DNA of 64,000 bases, taken from assembly GCA_029531795.1 (NCBI GenBank), contig JAPEIS010000001.1, forward strand, positions 7,192,001 through 7,256,000, read 5' to 3'. Made by a program: the position numbers and the translations under genes. Positions 10,385-22,093 of this stretch are shown one piece after another. The DNA is from Sclerotinia nivalis (taxonomy: Eukaryota > Ascomycota > Leotiomycetes > Helotiales > Sclerotiniaceae). Position 1 is the first letter of the stretch; the number at the start of each line of letters is the position of its first letter. Below the pieces are notes generated by a model. That model saw only the letters and a list, made by a program, of their open reading frames with translations. It was not told where the DNA came from and did not search any database.

Positions 10385-12343
10385 ATGATGCTCTATTCTA
10401 CCCTTATCAGTGCCTTCACGGCAATATTATTCTTACCTTGGTTATCCATTTCCGCACCAACGGTAAACCGGGCAACGACTCCTAGATATGTCTTTGCTCA
10501 TTTCATGGTAGGCAGCTTTCTATCGTCTCTTGGGGCTCATATTAACATGTTCTGAATAGGTCGGAATTGTTGAGAACTATACACTTACAGACTGGAAAAT
10601 GGATATGGCATATGCACAAGAGATTGGTATTGATGCTTTTGCGTTAAACTGTGCAAGCATTGATAGCTATACTCCCACTCAACTTGCACTTGCATATCAA
10701 GCAGCCAGCGAGGTTGGATTTCATGTCTTTATATCATTCGACTTTGCGTATTGGAATAATGGAAACACCAACAACATTACAGATTATATGAATAAATATG
10801 CATCTCATCCTGGACAGATGCAATACAATGGGGGAGCTGTTGTCAGTACCTTTGTGGGTGACAGTTTCAACTGGGCACCAGTCAAAGCTGGAACAAATCA
10901 TTCAATCTTTGCCATTCCTATGATGCAAGACCCGATTGAGGCAACTTATCAACCAACATCATTTGATGGTGCATTCTCTTGGTTAGCATGGCCTACAGAT
11001 GGTGGAAATAGTATTATACCAGGCCCTATGACAACTGTATGGGATGATAAATTCTTCTTATATCTTGCTGGAAAGCCTTACATGGCTCGTAAGTAGCCAT
11101 CATTCAAGAGCAAGAAATGCTGTTAACTCTTCTGTAGCTGTTTCACCATGGTTCTCCACACATTTCAACTCAAAGAATTGGGTTTTCATCTGCGAAGAAC
11201 TCATTACTGATCGATGGAATCAAATGTTGAAGTTTCAGCCTGCACTTATCGAAATCATATCTTGGAATGGTAAGCATGGATGAATCATCTGAGGGAAATA
11301 AGCTCATGAATATCACAGATTTCGGAGAATCTCACTACATATCTCCTGCGGAACCAAATCACAAAGATGATGGTTCATCACAGTGGGCTGATGGTTTTCC
11401 TCACGATGGCTGGCGTATCATCTCGAAACCATATATCGCTGCATATAAAGCTGGCGCAAGTGCACCGACTGTCACACAAGATCAACTCGTATATTGGTAT
11501 CGACCAACACCTAAAGGAATCACCTGCACAAATGATACCCTTGGACCTCCAAATGGTCGTGAAATGCTCGCTGATGACATATTTGTTACCACGCTTCTTA
11601 CAAGTCCAGCAACTCTAATCGTGACCAGCGGGAAAAATACACCAGTGTCCATCAATATACCCGCAGGTATTGTTACCACGAATTTTACCATGGGCGTAGG
11701 AAATCAATATTTCCAGGTTACAAGAAATGGTAAACCAATTTTGAATGGTTATGGTGGTTTGAATATTGCAGATACTTGTGAGAAGTATAATTTCAATGCA
11801 TATGTGGGATCTTTGAATGGGACTAGTAATGCTGGACCACCACCACCTGGTACAACAACGTCGACAAGTACTTTATCAACTTCCACTTCCACTTCCACTT
11901 CTTCAAGTACCACACCAACCTCAATCACAACTTCAACTTCAACTTCAACCACAACATCACCAACTACATCTCCATCATCACCAACTACATCTCCAACTAC
12001 GTCTCCATCATCACCAACTACATCTCCAACTACGTCTCCAACAACCTCCACCTCCACCACTTCCACTTCCAGTACCTCTCCTTCCTCGCCCTCTCCTTCT
12101 ACAGTCTGCACCTCAGGCTCGGGTCCAGGAAATTACATCGGTCTCTGTCAATTCTGCTGCAACTACGGCTATTGCCCTCCAGGTCCATGTACATGTCTAT
12201 CATACGGCGCTCAAATTCCTCCACCCCCAATTACAAATCAAACAGGGTATCCGTTACCAGGAGAAGATGATAGTTATTTAGGATTATGTAGTTATAGTTG
12301 TAATCATGGATATTGTCCACCGACTGCTTGTCGGTTAGGTTAG
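10385..12343 (+). CDS. Secreted GH71 alpha-1,3-glucanase (mutanase) with Cys-rich C-terminal modules
   Basis: Endo-acting hydrolase of alpha-1,3-glucan, a fungal wall polymer. Four exons: 10385-10507, 10560-11088, 11138-11269 and 11319-12343, giving 602 residues. A signal peptide (LYSTLISAFTAILFLPWL) is followed by the GH71 barrel: RYVFAHFMVGIVENYTLTDW, then IGIDAFALNCAS, HVFISFDFAYW, FDGAFSWLAWP and EIISWNDFGESHYI. The WND..ESHY block spans the third intron and is a family hallmark. From about residue 480 a Thr/Ser/Pro linker with TSPTTSPSSP repeats leads to two Cys-rich modules, each with a GLCxxxCNxGYCPP-like core. Such modules accompany GH71 and are thought to bind alpha-1,3-glucan. The ATG at 10385 is chosen because the longer frame begins with GTG. 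Confidence 0.93.
11830..12080 (+). repeat. Ser/Thr/Pro-encoding simple repeats in the GH71 linker
   Basis: Tandem TCAACTTCC and ACATCTCCATCATCACCAACT-like units encode the STSTSTS and SPTTSPSSPTTSP linker. The repeat makes long spurious open frames on both other registers and the opposite strand. Linker length is likely to vary between strains by slippage. Confidence 0.85.
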
Positions 12344-13147
12344 GGTTAGACAGAAGGAGTTGAAGAGTAGGACTTGGAGAGTATTGGAGAGGATGTGGTG
12401 ATGGGATGGACGGGGTAACAAGGTAACAAGGTAACAATGTTTGAAGATTTGAATCTTTTTTGAATATAATCTAGTTTTTTAAGGGTCGCAGAATTATTTC
12501 ATGTTTAAATTTTTTTTACCTGATGAGTGGCCAATCCTTCGTCATGCATCAAAAACCAAAAATAGGCTGCAGTCAGAACAACCGAATTAATTTGCACTGT
12601 GGCTCTGCTTCTCAGTATGACAGAGTTATGCCGCCGCGAAAAGGACGGTAATGCTCATGGCGGCTCAAATTTTTGTTCTTGATGAACCGAAGTAAGTCTA
12701 TATCGCGCGCGTCGGCCCCAAAGCCTTGAGTAGGCAGAAATGAAGAGTAATGAAGTTTCAAGCCATATCTCCATTATTAAAGTAGATTTATCTCTTCCAG
12801 AGGTGTGATAACTTGGTCATGATTGGGAATGCAGCAATTCTAGTAAAGTTGTCTCAAGACCTTCTGTTTCTTTTCGTAGCTGGAGAAAAAGAAATCCTTT
12901 TTGGATCTCATAACATCAACCTTCCAATGCTGTTCAAAGCCTTCATGAATAAGTAATAAAGAGAGCCAAACTATTGCCATGTTTGTCAAAGGAGATCTTT
13001 ATCATTGATTGGTTCTCTTTGTTGTCGTATTGCTTCCATTTCATGTATAACAAAGATTTTTCGTGATGTACACCCAGCAAGTTAATTCATCAACAAACAT
13101 TAATTTATCACTACTTTTCATTACTCTATTTTTTGAGATTGCCTAAG
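12344..13147. other. Intergenic region after GH71
   Basis: Contains three tandem GGTAACAA units near 12413-12436, directly behind the GH71 stop, then AT-rich DNA that must include the promoter of the next gene. No supported gene. Confidence 0.55.
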
Positions 13148-15717
13148 ATGGCATCTGTAGAATTGGGAAATGCGACAAGTACAATTTTCAATGTTAATAA
13201 GGAAAAGTATGGGCCGACTCGTGTTTTCACCCATCCAAAGGATTCTACCTCCACGGCTAGTGGGTGGTCACCCACAGGCCATCTTCCCAAAGGTGCCAGT
13301 TTGAAAACGATCGAGGAGGAAAAGCGTATCGAAGAATTCCAACGTCTCATGTTATACAATTTCACAGTACGGGAGCTTGTTGATTTAGATGTAGTTAGTG
13401 GTAGAATTCTCGAAGGGTCTCTCACAATTCCCATTCATCCTATATTTTCAAAAAATGTATGGGAGCAGTATGGTGAGAGGCCACTTGATTGGCCCCAGCA
13501 GACCCCCGAAGTAACAAAAGGCGGATGGTACTTCCTGACTAACTCTAACGTACTCAATGCCATGATGCCCGTGTTGACATTAGCAAGTGCATTTCTTTCC
13601 AGAATGCATGCTGTACCATTTGTATACACCCTATCTATTTTCTTTTGATACTATGCATTCATGGCGAAGCTAATTTATTGATCTTCTTACTTCAGTTAGA
13701 CGCCCTGCTCCTAGGACCTCGAAATCCTATGGATCAACTTTCCTCGAGTCTTCCCCTACCGACAGGCCTTTGCACATTCTGGCGCAGAAACCAAGCAACA
13801 AGCAGCGCCAATAACTTCGCAGAGTGTCAGAAGGCTTTTAGTACAGCTATGAAAAAATTACACAAAAAGATAAAATGGGGCTTTGCTTTAGGTCATCATT
13901 TGCCATGGGATGAGGTCCCTGTGCAAGGTTCGGGTTGTTTAGGTGTCACTCACGAAGGGAAAGATAGTTATGACAGAGATATTATCTGGGTTATTATAGA
14001 CCAGAGGCTCTGTGATTTACTATTGAGAACTGACTTGACCTCTGGGGAAAAAGCCGGTGCCCAATATCTCCTGGCAATTGTCATGTGTCATGAGTTGACA
14101 CATGCTCTCTGGTATGCTATTCAGGATCATAATCTTAACGAATCCTATGAACCATTCTTTGAGGACTCACCTCAATGCGAACTGGGATATGAAATGGAGA
14201 ATAGTGTGATTTATAAAAATCCATATAAATGTTGGGAATACCTTGCTAATTAAGATTAGGTTTTTGGTGGTCTCATCGAGCCAGTATTTCATGCACCTGC
14301 AGCTCCGTTTGCATATGCGATGGGTTCCACGTATCCAAATTATGGCAGTATAGGGCAGCGAGTCCCTAAAACACTTATAATGAACAAAGCTAGGCCGTAC
14401 AATGATCAGATATTTTGTTATTTTATATCGATTCAGACTTTTGAAGATATAAGAAATCAGACTTTTTGGGATACTGCTATCCGACAAGTAAGTATTGTTA
14501 ACCTTTGTCCACCCTTACTACAAAAAATGTTTAACACTCTGCTAAAACTTATCAACTACAAGTATGGCTTTTCTGTCATTCACGCTCGATCAATAAAGCA
14601 TGGATGGAAAAACGACTTCGCACCTGACTGGGACGATGTTGATGAATATGGTGTTCCCGATTTTCAGGCAGGCCAGATTAGAAGAACTAGTAACCTTAAA
14701 GGTGTTACACTCGAAATGTACAGCGAATTAACGGAAGCGGCAACGTCATACCACGCAAAGCAACTTCCAGCTGTAAGAAAAGCATCCTTCAAAGTGCTAG
14801 AAGCGATAATTGGGAGCGCAGCGAAGGAAGAACAATTCTACGATTTCACTCAATCTCAAGAAGACACACTCTGGGAAGTACGGGAAGCCTTCGTTTCACT
14901 GCGTGAAGCAAGAGATACAAATGATGAGTTAGAGCATGAAAGATTAGCTTTAGAACTCATTGAAATGCTCGATCAGGCAATAGTAAACCACACAGAATCT
15001 TTCATACTCCTTGAAAAATCCGAAACACTCCGAGGGGGTGAAAAATTTCGAGATCGTCGCGCTACTCTTTTTCGCTGGAATGTTGGAACCCGGAGGCTTC
15101 TCAATGATTTATTTACCTTGATAGACGAAGTACCAAACAGAGAAGGAGATTTGAAAGCTACATTTTCAAAGCTTACATGTCTACTCTGCAAACTCGAATA
15201 TGTACGTCTCCAAATATTCCCCCCAACATCCACATGGAAATTCCAACTGGAAAATACCGCCGAAGGAATCAAAGAATTAGAAAAATGGCCCAATAATTTC
15301 TTCCAAGAAGAACTCACCGAGATACACTTCATGTCTACTCTATGGAGCGCAGCCGAAAAATTCGATTCTGCACAATGTCATAATCTGGCCGAAGGAAGAC
15401 TCCAAGCCAATCGTGGTGCATCGACTTTATCTTTCTATTGTCGTTTTCTCTGTGTGAATCTTTTGACGATTAATACGGATGTTTTTATGGGACAGAATTG
15501 GAAAGAGAGGAAAGAGAAGGTGGATGATATGCTATCGTGGTTGGAAAAAATGCAGGATGGTTGTACGGAGTTTTGGAGGGATTCGTTTGTTTTGTGGGGT
15601 GATTGGCTTAGGAGGATTGGGGGAATGAGTGAGGAGGAGCAGAGGTGGGAGGAGGAGGAGAAGATTAGAATGGAGAAGATTTTGTTGGAGAGGAGGAAGA
15701 GGAGGATTAGGTATTAG
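13148..15717 (+). CDS. Large fungal protein with HELTH zinc-metalloprotease-like motif
   Basis: Four exons, 13148-13621, 13696-14205, 14260-14487 and 14563-15717, all in phase 0, give 788 residues. The third intron is supported because it removes a stop and restores EMENS-VFGGLIEPVFHAP. The fourth has no stop inside, so it could be retained. The key motif is IVMCHELTHAL at about residues 287-297, a HExxH zinc site, followed by FFEDSPQCELGYEMENS, whose Glu residues could be the third ligand. There is no signal peptide, so it is probably intracellular. The C-terminal third is helical and highly charged, ending in a Glu/Arg-rich coil. I do not know a characterised homologue; similar HELTH proteins are common and often multicopy in Leotiomycetes, as far as I recall. 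Protease activity is inference. Confidence 0.8.
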
Positions 15718-15969
15718 GAATTACTGGGCTGAGGAGAATTTTTTTGATGTTTCGTTGCTTGAAATTTCTGTTTGGTAAAAATGAAGAAGCGTTGGATTCT
15801 TTTCTCACTATTGGGTATAGGCGAATGGAAATAAATGATATATACAAAAAATCCTGCAACTTCACAATTCTCCATCTACCACACCCAATCATTTCTACCC
15901 ATCCTCCTAGCCCTTCCCCCTTAACTCCGCCCAAACCCTCATATCCCTCAACCCTTTCCCAATACCCCT

Positions 15970-18789
15970 CTAACTAACAAACCTAACAACATTCGCCCCA
16001 TAAACATTCGCATTACTCGTATACCCAGCAACACTCTCCCCATCCATATCAATCATACTTTCCACTCCCAACGTATTCAATCCATACACATAGACTGTAC
16101 TTCCAGTACATGATTCTGTTGTCGAGCCGCCTTCGTCGATGCCAAAGATTTGTGTTTGGCAGTTGCTGTTGTAGGTTGTGGTCGTGTGGTTGGAACATGC
16201 TGGGGAGTGGGAAGGTTAGCCTGGATATCGTTGGGGGAGTGGACGCGGGTTGTGAGAGGGAGGGGGGGCAGTGGAGGGGAAAGGAGGAAAATGGGAAGGA
16301 ACATACAAAGACTATAATTATCAAAGAAACTATAAAACCCAGCCCCATAAACTAAAATATCTTGGGAATCTAAAATTCGTAATCCCCATGCATCATAACA
16401 AGTAGGGCCTTTTCCAGCGCAGAAAGTGGCGAAATCGGGGTCGTTGAGGGCGGTGACTGGTGGGAATGGTGAAGTTGCTTGGGGGACGGGTTGGTAGTAT
16501 CTTGATGGGCATGTTAATGTGGAGATTTGGGTGGAATGAGGTAGACGATAGACATTGGAAGATGAGGGTTATGTTGATGGGATATGGAAAAGAAAGACTC
16601 ACGGAGTTTCCGTTTGAATGTATCCCATGAATACATTTTGGGTATTTGCGAATTGATATTGATAGAGAGAATGATGTTCTACCGCTGTTCCAATCCTATG
16701 TAATATCAGTGAGTTACCATTACCAACAATAGCATAGCAGAGAGATACATACAACCAAAAATTCCCAGTAGTACTTTCAACTGATAATCCCCTTCCAGTA
16801 TAAATACTAATCTGAGTATCATCCACATCATCAATATCATGATCAGCAGTCCACAACCAAACATTCTCCATATACAATCCACTCGCAATATTAGTAACAT
16901 GCATACTCATAAACGCCGCGATACAATTTGCATTCGGTTGAGTACCCGTAGTAGGACATTGAGCAACTTGTAAATTACTACCATCAAATCCGCCAATTCG
17001 TGTATGAACATCCCATATTCCGGATGGAGTGGTAGATGGGGAGGCGAGATTCCATTCTATGAGGGTTGCTCCGGATGTGGCGCCTTGCGTCGATACTATC
17101 ATGTCGGACCATTCTACTACTCCTGTTTCGCCAGCGGTAGAGCCGATTTGGACGATGGGTTGGGGGGCATTCATGTTGCTGAAGAAGGAACCAGAGCCCA
17201 TTATTACGGGGTAGGTTTCACCGACAATCCGGGCTCCAGCTGGGATAGTGATTGTGGTGGTTACTTTGTAGATACCGGAATCAAAGTATACCACTTTACC
17301 TGCAGCTGTTGCAGAAGTGATGATTGCTTGAAGAGCAGCAGAATCATCGGTTACTCCATCACCCTTAGCTCCGGCTGTGCGAACACTAGAAAACTGAGTT
17401 GCGGCGAGAGTATTATATTGAGGCTTAGATCGAGCATAGTACCTTGTACCGCTGAGCAAGGATGCAGGGCGAGGGAAAGCTGAAGTTGGACCTTGGGTCG
17501 AAGTTGGACCTGTGGGACTGTAGGCATTACCTTGTACCCAAGCAGCGACGGTGATTGATCCAGTGCTTCCTGCTAAAGATACTCCATTTGGTCCTTCTAC
17601 CGCGGTAGGGACATTGGTGAAGATGACGTTTTCGATGGCTAGACTTCCGGCAGTAAGAGGAAGTGATGTACTGCTTCGAGCAGTAAGGATACCAATAGGC
17701 GTATTAGAAAAAGTGCTGTCAATGACTGTTACCGAGCCAACTTGTTGTGCTGTAGAACCTCCATCAGACATATCAAGGCCTGTGCCACAATTGTTGATTG
17801 ATAGGCCCATATATGTCCAACCCCAATCTAAAAGTTGTTAGTGTTATAAAAAAAGGAAAAGATGCAAGAAACTTACCCCAAAGTTGATATATAGCAGTTC
17901 CACAACTAATCTCGTCAGTATGATGATATATGTGGAATGAATTGGTATCCTTACTTATTAAATGTTAAGTTTCGTGAAGTAAATTGTTGTGACCCGACAT
18001 TCATGCCATATTGACCACCATTAAAGATGAGATCAGTCAAAAATCCACCAGAGCCTGAGATATTTCGTCAGAAATTTCCAGTGTAGTAATTGAAGCAGAG
18101 ACATACCATTCTCAATGAAGACTCCTTGGTGCAGATTACCACTCGCAGTATTGAGGTTAAAGACCATATTCTGAAGACTAGTTGCTTGAGCTGTAGGCCA
18201 ATGAATACCTCGTGCCAAAGAAGTAGCTGGCATATTTCTAGTATCAATGATAAAATTCCGAACTTGACGATAGAACACATTTGTGGTGCCATAATCTGGT
18301 ACAGATGATCCATAAGGGTCTGCGTCAATGAGTGCTAGACCTACGAATCCAGCTGTAGCTTTGATGGTTGGTAATGCATTTGGATTTCCAACTAATTGAG
18401 TCATGTAGTATGGAAGAATAGGAGATGAAATCAAGTATGTTCCGGCAGGGAAATACACCACAGCTGGTGAGTTAGTTGCAGATGCACACCCGATACCCGC
18501 AGCTCCTTCCACACAGCGGGAACCATATGCGATTGCGGCATTAATCGCAGCTGTATCATCGGTGACACCATTTCCTTGGGAGCTAATCAGTGACTGATTT
18601 TGTAAGATGGTTCTGCCTTATTATACCTGTAGCTCCAAAATCCTTCACATTCCTAAATACCTGATATGCACTCCCTTGGGGATTATAAGGAGCGACTCCC
18701 TGATGGGCAATTGTTTCGTACCAATAAGCTTGACCGAAACATGAAGAAATAAGACCGAAAATGATCCAAAGTGTAGTGAAGATAATCAT
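15970..18789 (-). CDS. Secreted GH55 exo-beta-1,3-glucanase
   Basis: Hydrolyses beta-1,3-glucan of fungal or oomycete walls, or laminarin. Eight exons on the minus strand: 18789-18627, 18574-18107, 18054-17955, 17905-17877 (29 bases), 17827-16753, 16695-16603, 16500-16307 and 16199-15970. All phases agree and give 783 residues. A signal peptide (MIIFTTLWIIFGLISSCFGQ) precedes the first pectate-lyase-like helix domain: VFRNVKDFGATG, GVTDDTAAINAAI, VVYFPAGTYLISSPI, FIIDTRN. The second repeats it: FSSVRTAGAKGDGVTDDSAA, VVYFDSGIYKVTTTI. Then come TTGNFWLIGTAVEHHSLYQY and NTQNVFMGYIQTETPYYQP, all typical of GH55. Length matches the family. It is convergent with the HELTH gene, about 250 bases apart. 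Confidence 0.93.
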
Positions 18790-20180
18790 GTTTATAAATT
18801 AATATATACAAGAAAGGAGTGAAAAGCGTACATGGAGTTTTGGTTAGGTCTAGCAGATGCAGCTTTTATTATATAGAAGAAATCCTCCTACTAAGTGGAT
18901 TTCTCTTCATCTGTTTAGGCACCAAAAGTGTATGATGCTAAAGATCTCACTCACCCGTGAAAAGTTAATTCGGAGCCTGTGATATCCAGCACAGGGTCGA
19001 TTGGTATAGGTAGCCATCGCAATTTTAATGTCTCCTGAACAGAATGACAAGGGATTTAGCTACCGGAGATGAGTGTGGGGAATATCGTGGGGTTGAAAGA
19101 ATGACTGATGGACGAAATTTGGGTAACTGAAGGCACATGTCTTCATGTACATGGTACTTTAGTCCGGTAACGTTTCGTCACTTGTGAACTCTTTGCACTA
19201 AATCAGTCTTATGGTATCTTCAGACCTTATTGATGGTCTAGTTCCCTGCCTTGCAGAGTGTAAAAATGGAAATGATCAACAATGAGCCAGCGATGAAATT
19301 TGGAAAAGGAGTATCTATCTGGGGGATGAAATCTGAATGTAATCTTACAAGAGCACCTGTACACGGTACTCAACCTCGATTTGAAGTTTGAATTCGTCAT
19401 CCCGTGATAGTGGCACAAGGTCCGTACCATTTCAGCACATGATCTGACAAAATGATTGGATCAACAAAGCCTCGTTACAAAATCTACCTGGATAGTCCCT
19501 ATGTAAGGATGTCGGGACCTGCGTTAGGAGCATCACGAGATGAGATGACAGTTTTTCCGATCGAAGGAAGATTCAAATGGTCATGTTTCATTCGTCGGGT
19601 AAATAGCCTATTGAGAGGCTCGGGCCTTTTTGAACCGTATAATTGTGTTCCTGCGTTCCCCTATCATCGTCTATTCACGGCTAATTCTGGTGTTACAATC
19701 ACACCTGCCGAAAATGTTTAGCGAAAAGCCAACATGACATTTTCGAAGGATTTTTGCTTTTTGGAATTCTCAAAGGCCGCATTACGCGCAGCGCCACAGT
19801 AAAAAGCAACTCCGTCCGGGTAGATACATATCGTCGAATAGGAGTTACTGCAAAAGATGTACTCTTTCACAAACGGAACCTGTAGAAGGGTTTTGGAAAG
19901 ACATGCTGATGATGATAGTTCTTCGACATTCATCGCGACTGTGCGGCTGAAGACTGCTAGATGTTCACGTCGATGAGTGAGGATTGCCTCGGGAAATTGT
20001 CTTTTCGTGTCTTTGTCACATGAAACGAGGTGGGGATAAGGTTTAGATACGCTAATCTATATCTAGATGTCGATCGGCACGGACCACATACACCCCATGA
20101 GTTCTGGATATCTCCCCCCAGAACAATCAATGAACATGACATGAATCTATGAGCCCCGTAGTCCAGTCTTCCATAAACAA
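18790..20180. other. Intergenic region between GH55 and GH105
   Basis: Holds the GH55 promoter next to 18790 and the 3' flank of GH105 next to 20180. Short frames at 19452-19721 (+) and 19718-20142 (-) have no recognisable sequence. I see no supported gene. Confidence 0.5.
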
Positions 20181-21302
20181 TCAGATGAATACCCTCAAGA
20201 ACTCTCCTAATGCCATTATCGCCATGGCCTGACCATATGGCATACTTGTCCTATCGATATCGATGTAATGCTGCAAGGTATGACCCATCGCTGTCCCGAA
20301 ACTCACGTCAAGCAATTCTCCTTCATCGCTAACTTTTCCTAATACAGCTTTTATAGCTTTGATTGCACAACTTCGATATTGTTCACCTACTATACAGCGC
20401 ATTCTCAATGCTTTCAAAATGCCATATGCGAATCCAGCCGTGGCAGAACTTTCAACGTAGGAGCCCGTGTCTGAAGATTGATCCAAAAGTGTGCGCCATA
20501 AACCATCATCTTCTTGGTATTGAACCAATGCTTGACACTGTGCTTCCAAGGTGTCGATAAGATGGATACGAAATGGGTCGTTCATCGGTAAATCAAGCAA
20601 TTCCAACATTTCTGGAATGACAATTGTTAACCAAGAGTTACCTCTTGCCCACAATGCTTTTGCAAAATTATGACCTCCATCTGCGAAAGTCCAACCATGA
20701 AAGAATAAGCCAGTTTTGGTGTCAAACAAATATTTGATATGGAGGAGAAATTGCCTTTTCGCTTCCTCCACATAATGAGGTCGGTTTAAGACTTTTCCGA
20801 TTTTCGCTAATGGAAGGACCGTCATCATTAATGTATCATCCCATAATTCTTGAGCGTTGGTCGAGTTGTATGTCATGTGTGACATTCCGCCATATTTTGT
20901 CCGTGGAAGCTCATACATTGCCCATTCTGCCCAATTCTCCAACCATGGTAGGAACCTATTAACCTTATCCTGCTCATATAAGTATGCTAGCGTCAACATC
21001 GCAGCCATTGTGTTGATATTTTTTGTGGTTCCCCCTTCATCGAAGCGATTTTGAAACCATTTTTCGATAATCTCTAGAGATTCTTGGGATCCATTGATGC
21101 AGTAGTTTTTCCAAAGACCATAAAGTCCAATTCCATGTGTCCATTCCCAACCCTGCCATCCTTTGGTATCTATCACTCTACCGTCTTCCAGTCGTAATAG
21201 AAATGTCCCAGATTCATCCTTGATATGGACCATCTGAAAAATCAGGGAGTCGATGGCTTTTCGAACATCTTTCGCGGCAACACTATATTCTTCTTGTGGC
21301 AT
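20181..21302 (-). CDS. GH105 unsaturated rhamnogalacturonyl/glucuronyl hydrolase
   Basis: Removes the unsaturated uronic acid that lyases leave at the non-reducing end of pectin or related oligosaccharides; the reaction is hydration of the 4,5 double bond. Single exon, 373 residues, the family size. There is no signal peptide, so it probably acts on imported oligosaccharides. The (alpha/alpha)6 barrel is visible: KGWQGWEWTHGIGLYGLW, then YNSTNAQELWDDTLMMT with Asp155/Asp156 as the likely catalytic acid pair, then FADGGHNFAKALWARGNSW with the conserved His211, then SYVESSATAGFAYGILKALR and the end SMPYGQAMAIMAL. Catalytic residues appear intact. The exact substrate (rhamnogalacturonan versus other uronides) cannot be fixed from sequence. 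Confidence 0.9.
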   Translation of the reverse strand: MPQEEYSVAAKDVRKAIDSLIFQMVHIKDESGTFLLRLEDGRVIDTKGWQGWEWTHGIGLYGLWKNYCINGSQESLEIIEKWFQNRFDEGGTTKNINTMAAMLTLAYLYEQDKVNRFLPWLENWAEWAMYELPRTKYGGMSHMTYNSTNAQELWDDTLMMTVLPLAKIGKVLNRPHYVEEAKRQFLLHIKYLFDTKTGLFFHGWTFADGGHNFAKALWARGNSWLTIVIPEMLELLDLPMNDPFRIHLIDTLEAQCQALVQYQEDDGLWRTLLDQSSDTGSYVESSATAGFAYGILKALRMRCIVGEQYRSCAIKAIKAVLGKVSDEGELLDVSFGTAMGHTLQHYIDIDRTSMPYGQAMAIMALGEFLRVFI

Positions 21303-22093
21303 TTTTTCTGGATTTTATCGCTGTTGCTGACTTGTTGGGAAATGAGCCTGTTAGATTTAACAGTGGTCTTGATTGCTCAATCTGCACGATATATCTATTC
21401 TTCTTAATACCCGGTATGATTTCTGCCGAAGCCCCGAACCCTTTTCCCTTGGCAAATCCCCCGCGTCTTGGGGTATCTTCATCCTTGCTAGCCTTTCACG
21501 TGCTGCTTCATGCTGCTTTACACGACCGACTTCTAACCCGTTTGTTGCTTCACTCGGAAATTAAATCATCACTGGATATTGGGCAAACACTATCCCGGTA
21601 TTTGGCCTCGATGATATATGCATAACGCTGCGTTATCATCAGCTCAATGAAGTTCAACATCTTAAGTTTTATACTTACCCCGCATTGATATGATTCTGCT
21701 GGTACATAGTAATCTTCGCAGAATCATTCCATTCCTTTTCGTATGGCCACTACGCTTTCATGATTTCTCGATTATCTGAAATCCAGAATGTTTGCTTTAC
21801 TGTCGCCATGGAAATCAACACACCCTCTCGACAGGGGGCTCAACGGGTAGTAAAGTGACCGTTGGTTGGAATGGTAACGAATCAAATGTCGTTGTCTTCG
21901 GGAAAGTGCATCAAAGTTGACAAGAGTCGAAAAAGAAATCTATGTGTACATTCAGAGCTTTGAGTTCCACGGGAAGCAGCATTAGATTCTAATCTCTCAT
22001 GCTAGATAATACCCCACCTCCCCCGAGACTTGTTCACAGTATCGAGTGTATCCAGAGAGAAAATCATCATTTCAGATATCGACGGTTTTTTAT
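21303..22093. other. Divergent promoter region of GH105 and the coiled-coil gene
   Basis: 791 bases between two divergently read start codons. The first part has relatively high GC for the window. No gene is supported and no specific site can be named. Confidence 0.5.

Noticed and set aside
11749..12111. 120-codon minus-strand frame rich in Glu, Val, Asp and Gly
   Set aside because: It is the reverse reading of the Ser/Thr/Pro repeat in GH71.
19452..19721. 89-codon plus-strand frame between GH55 and GH105
   Set aside because: No recognisable domain, no splice partner and weak codon pattern.
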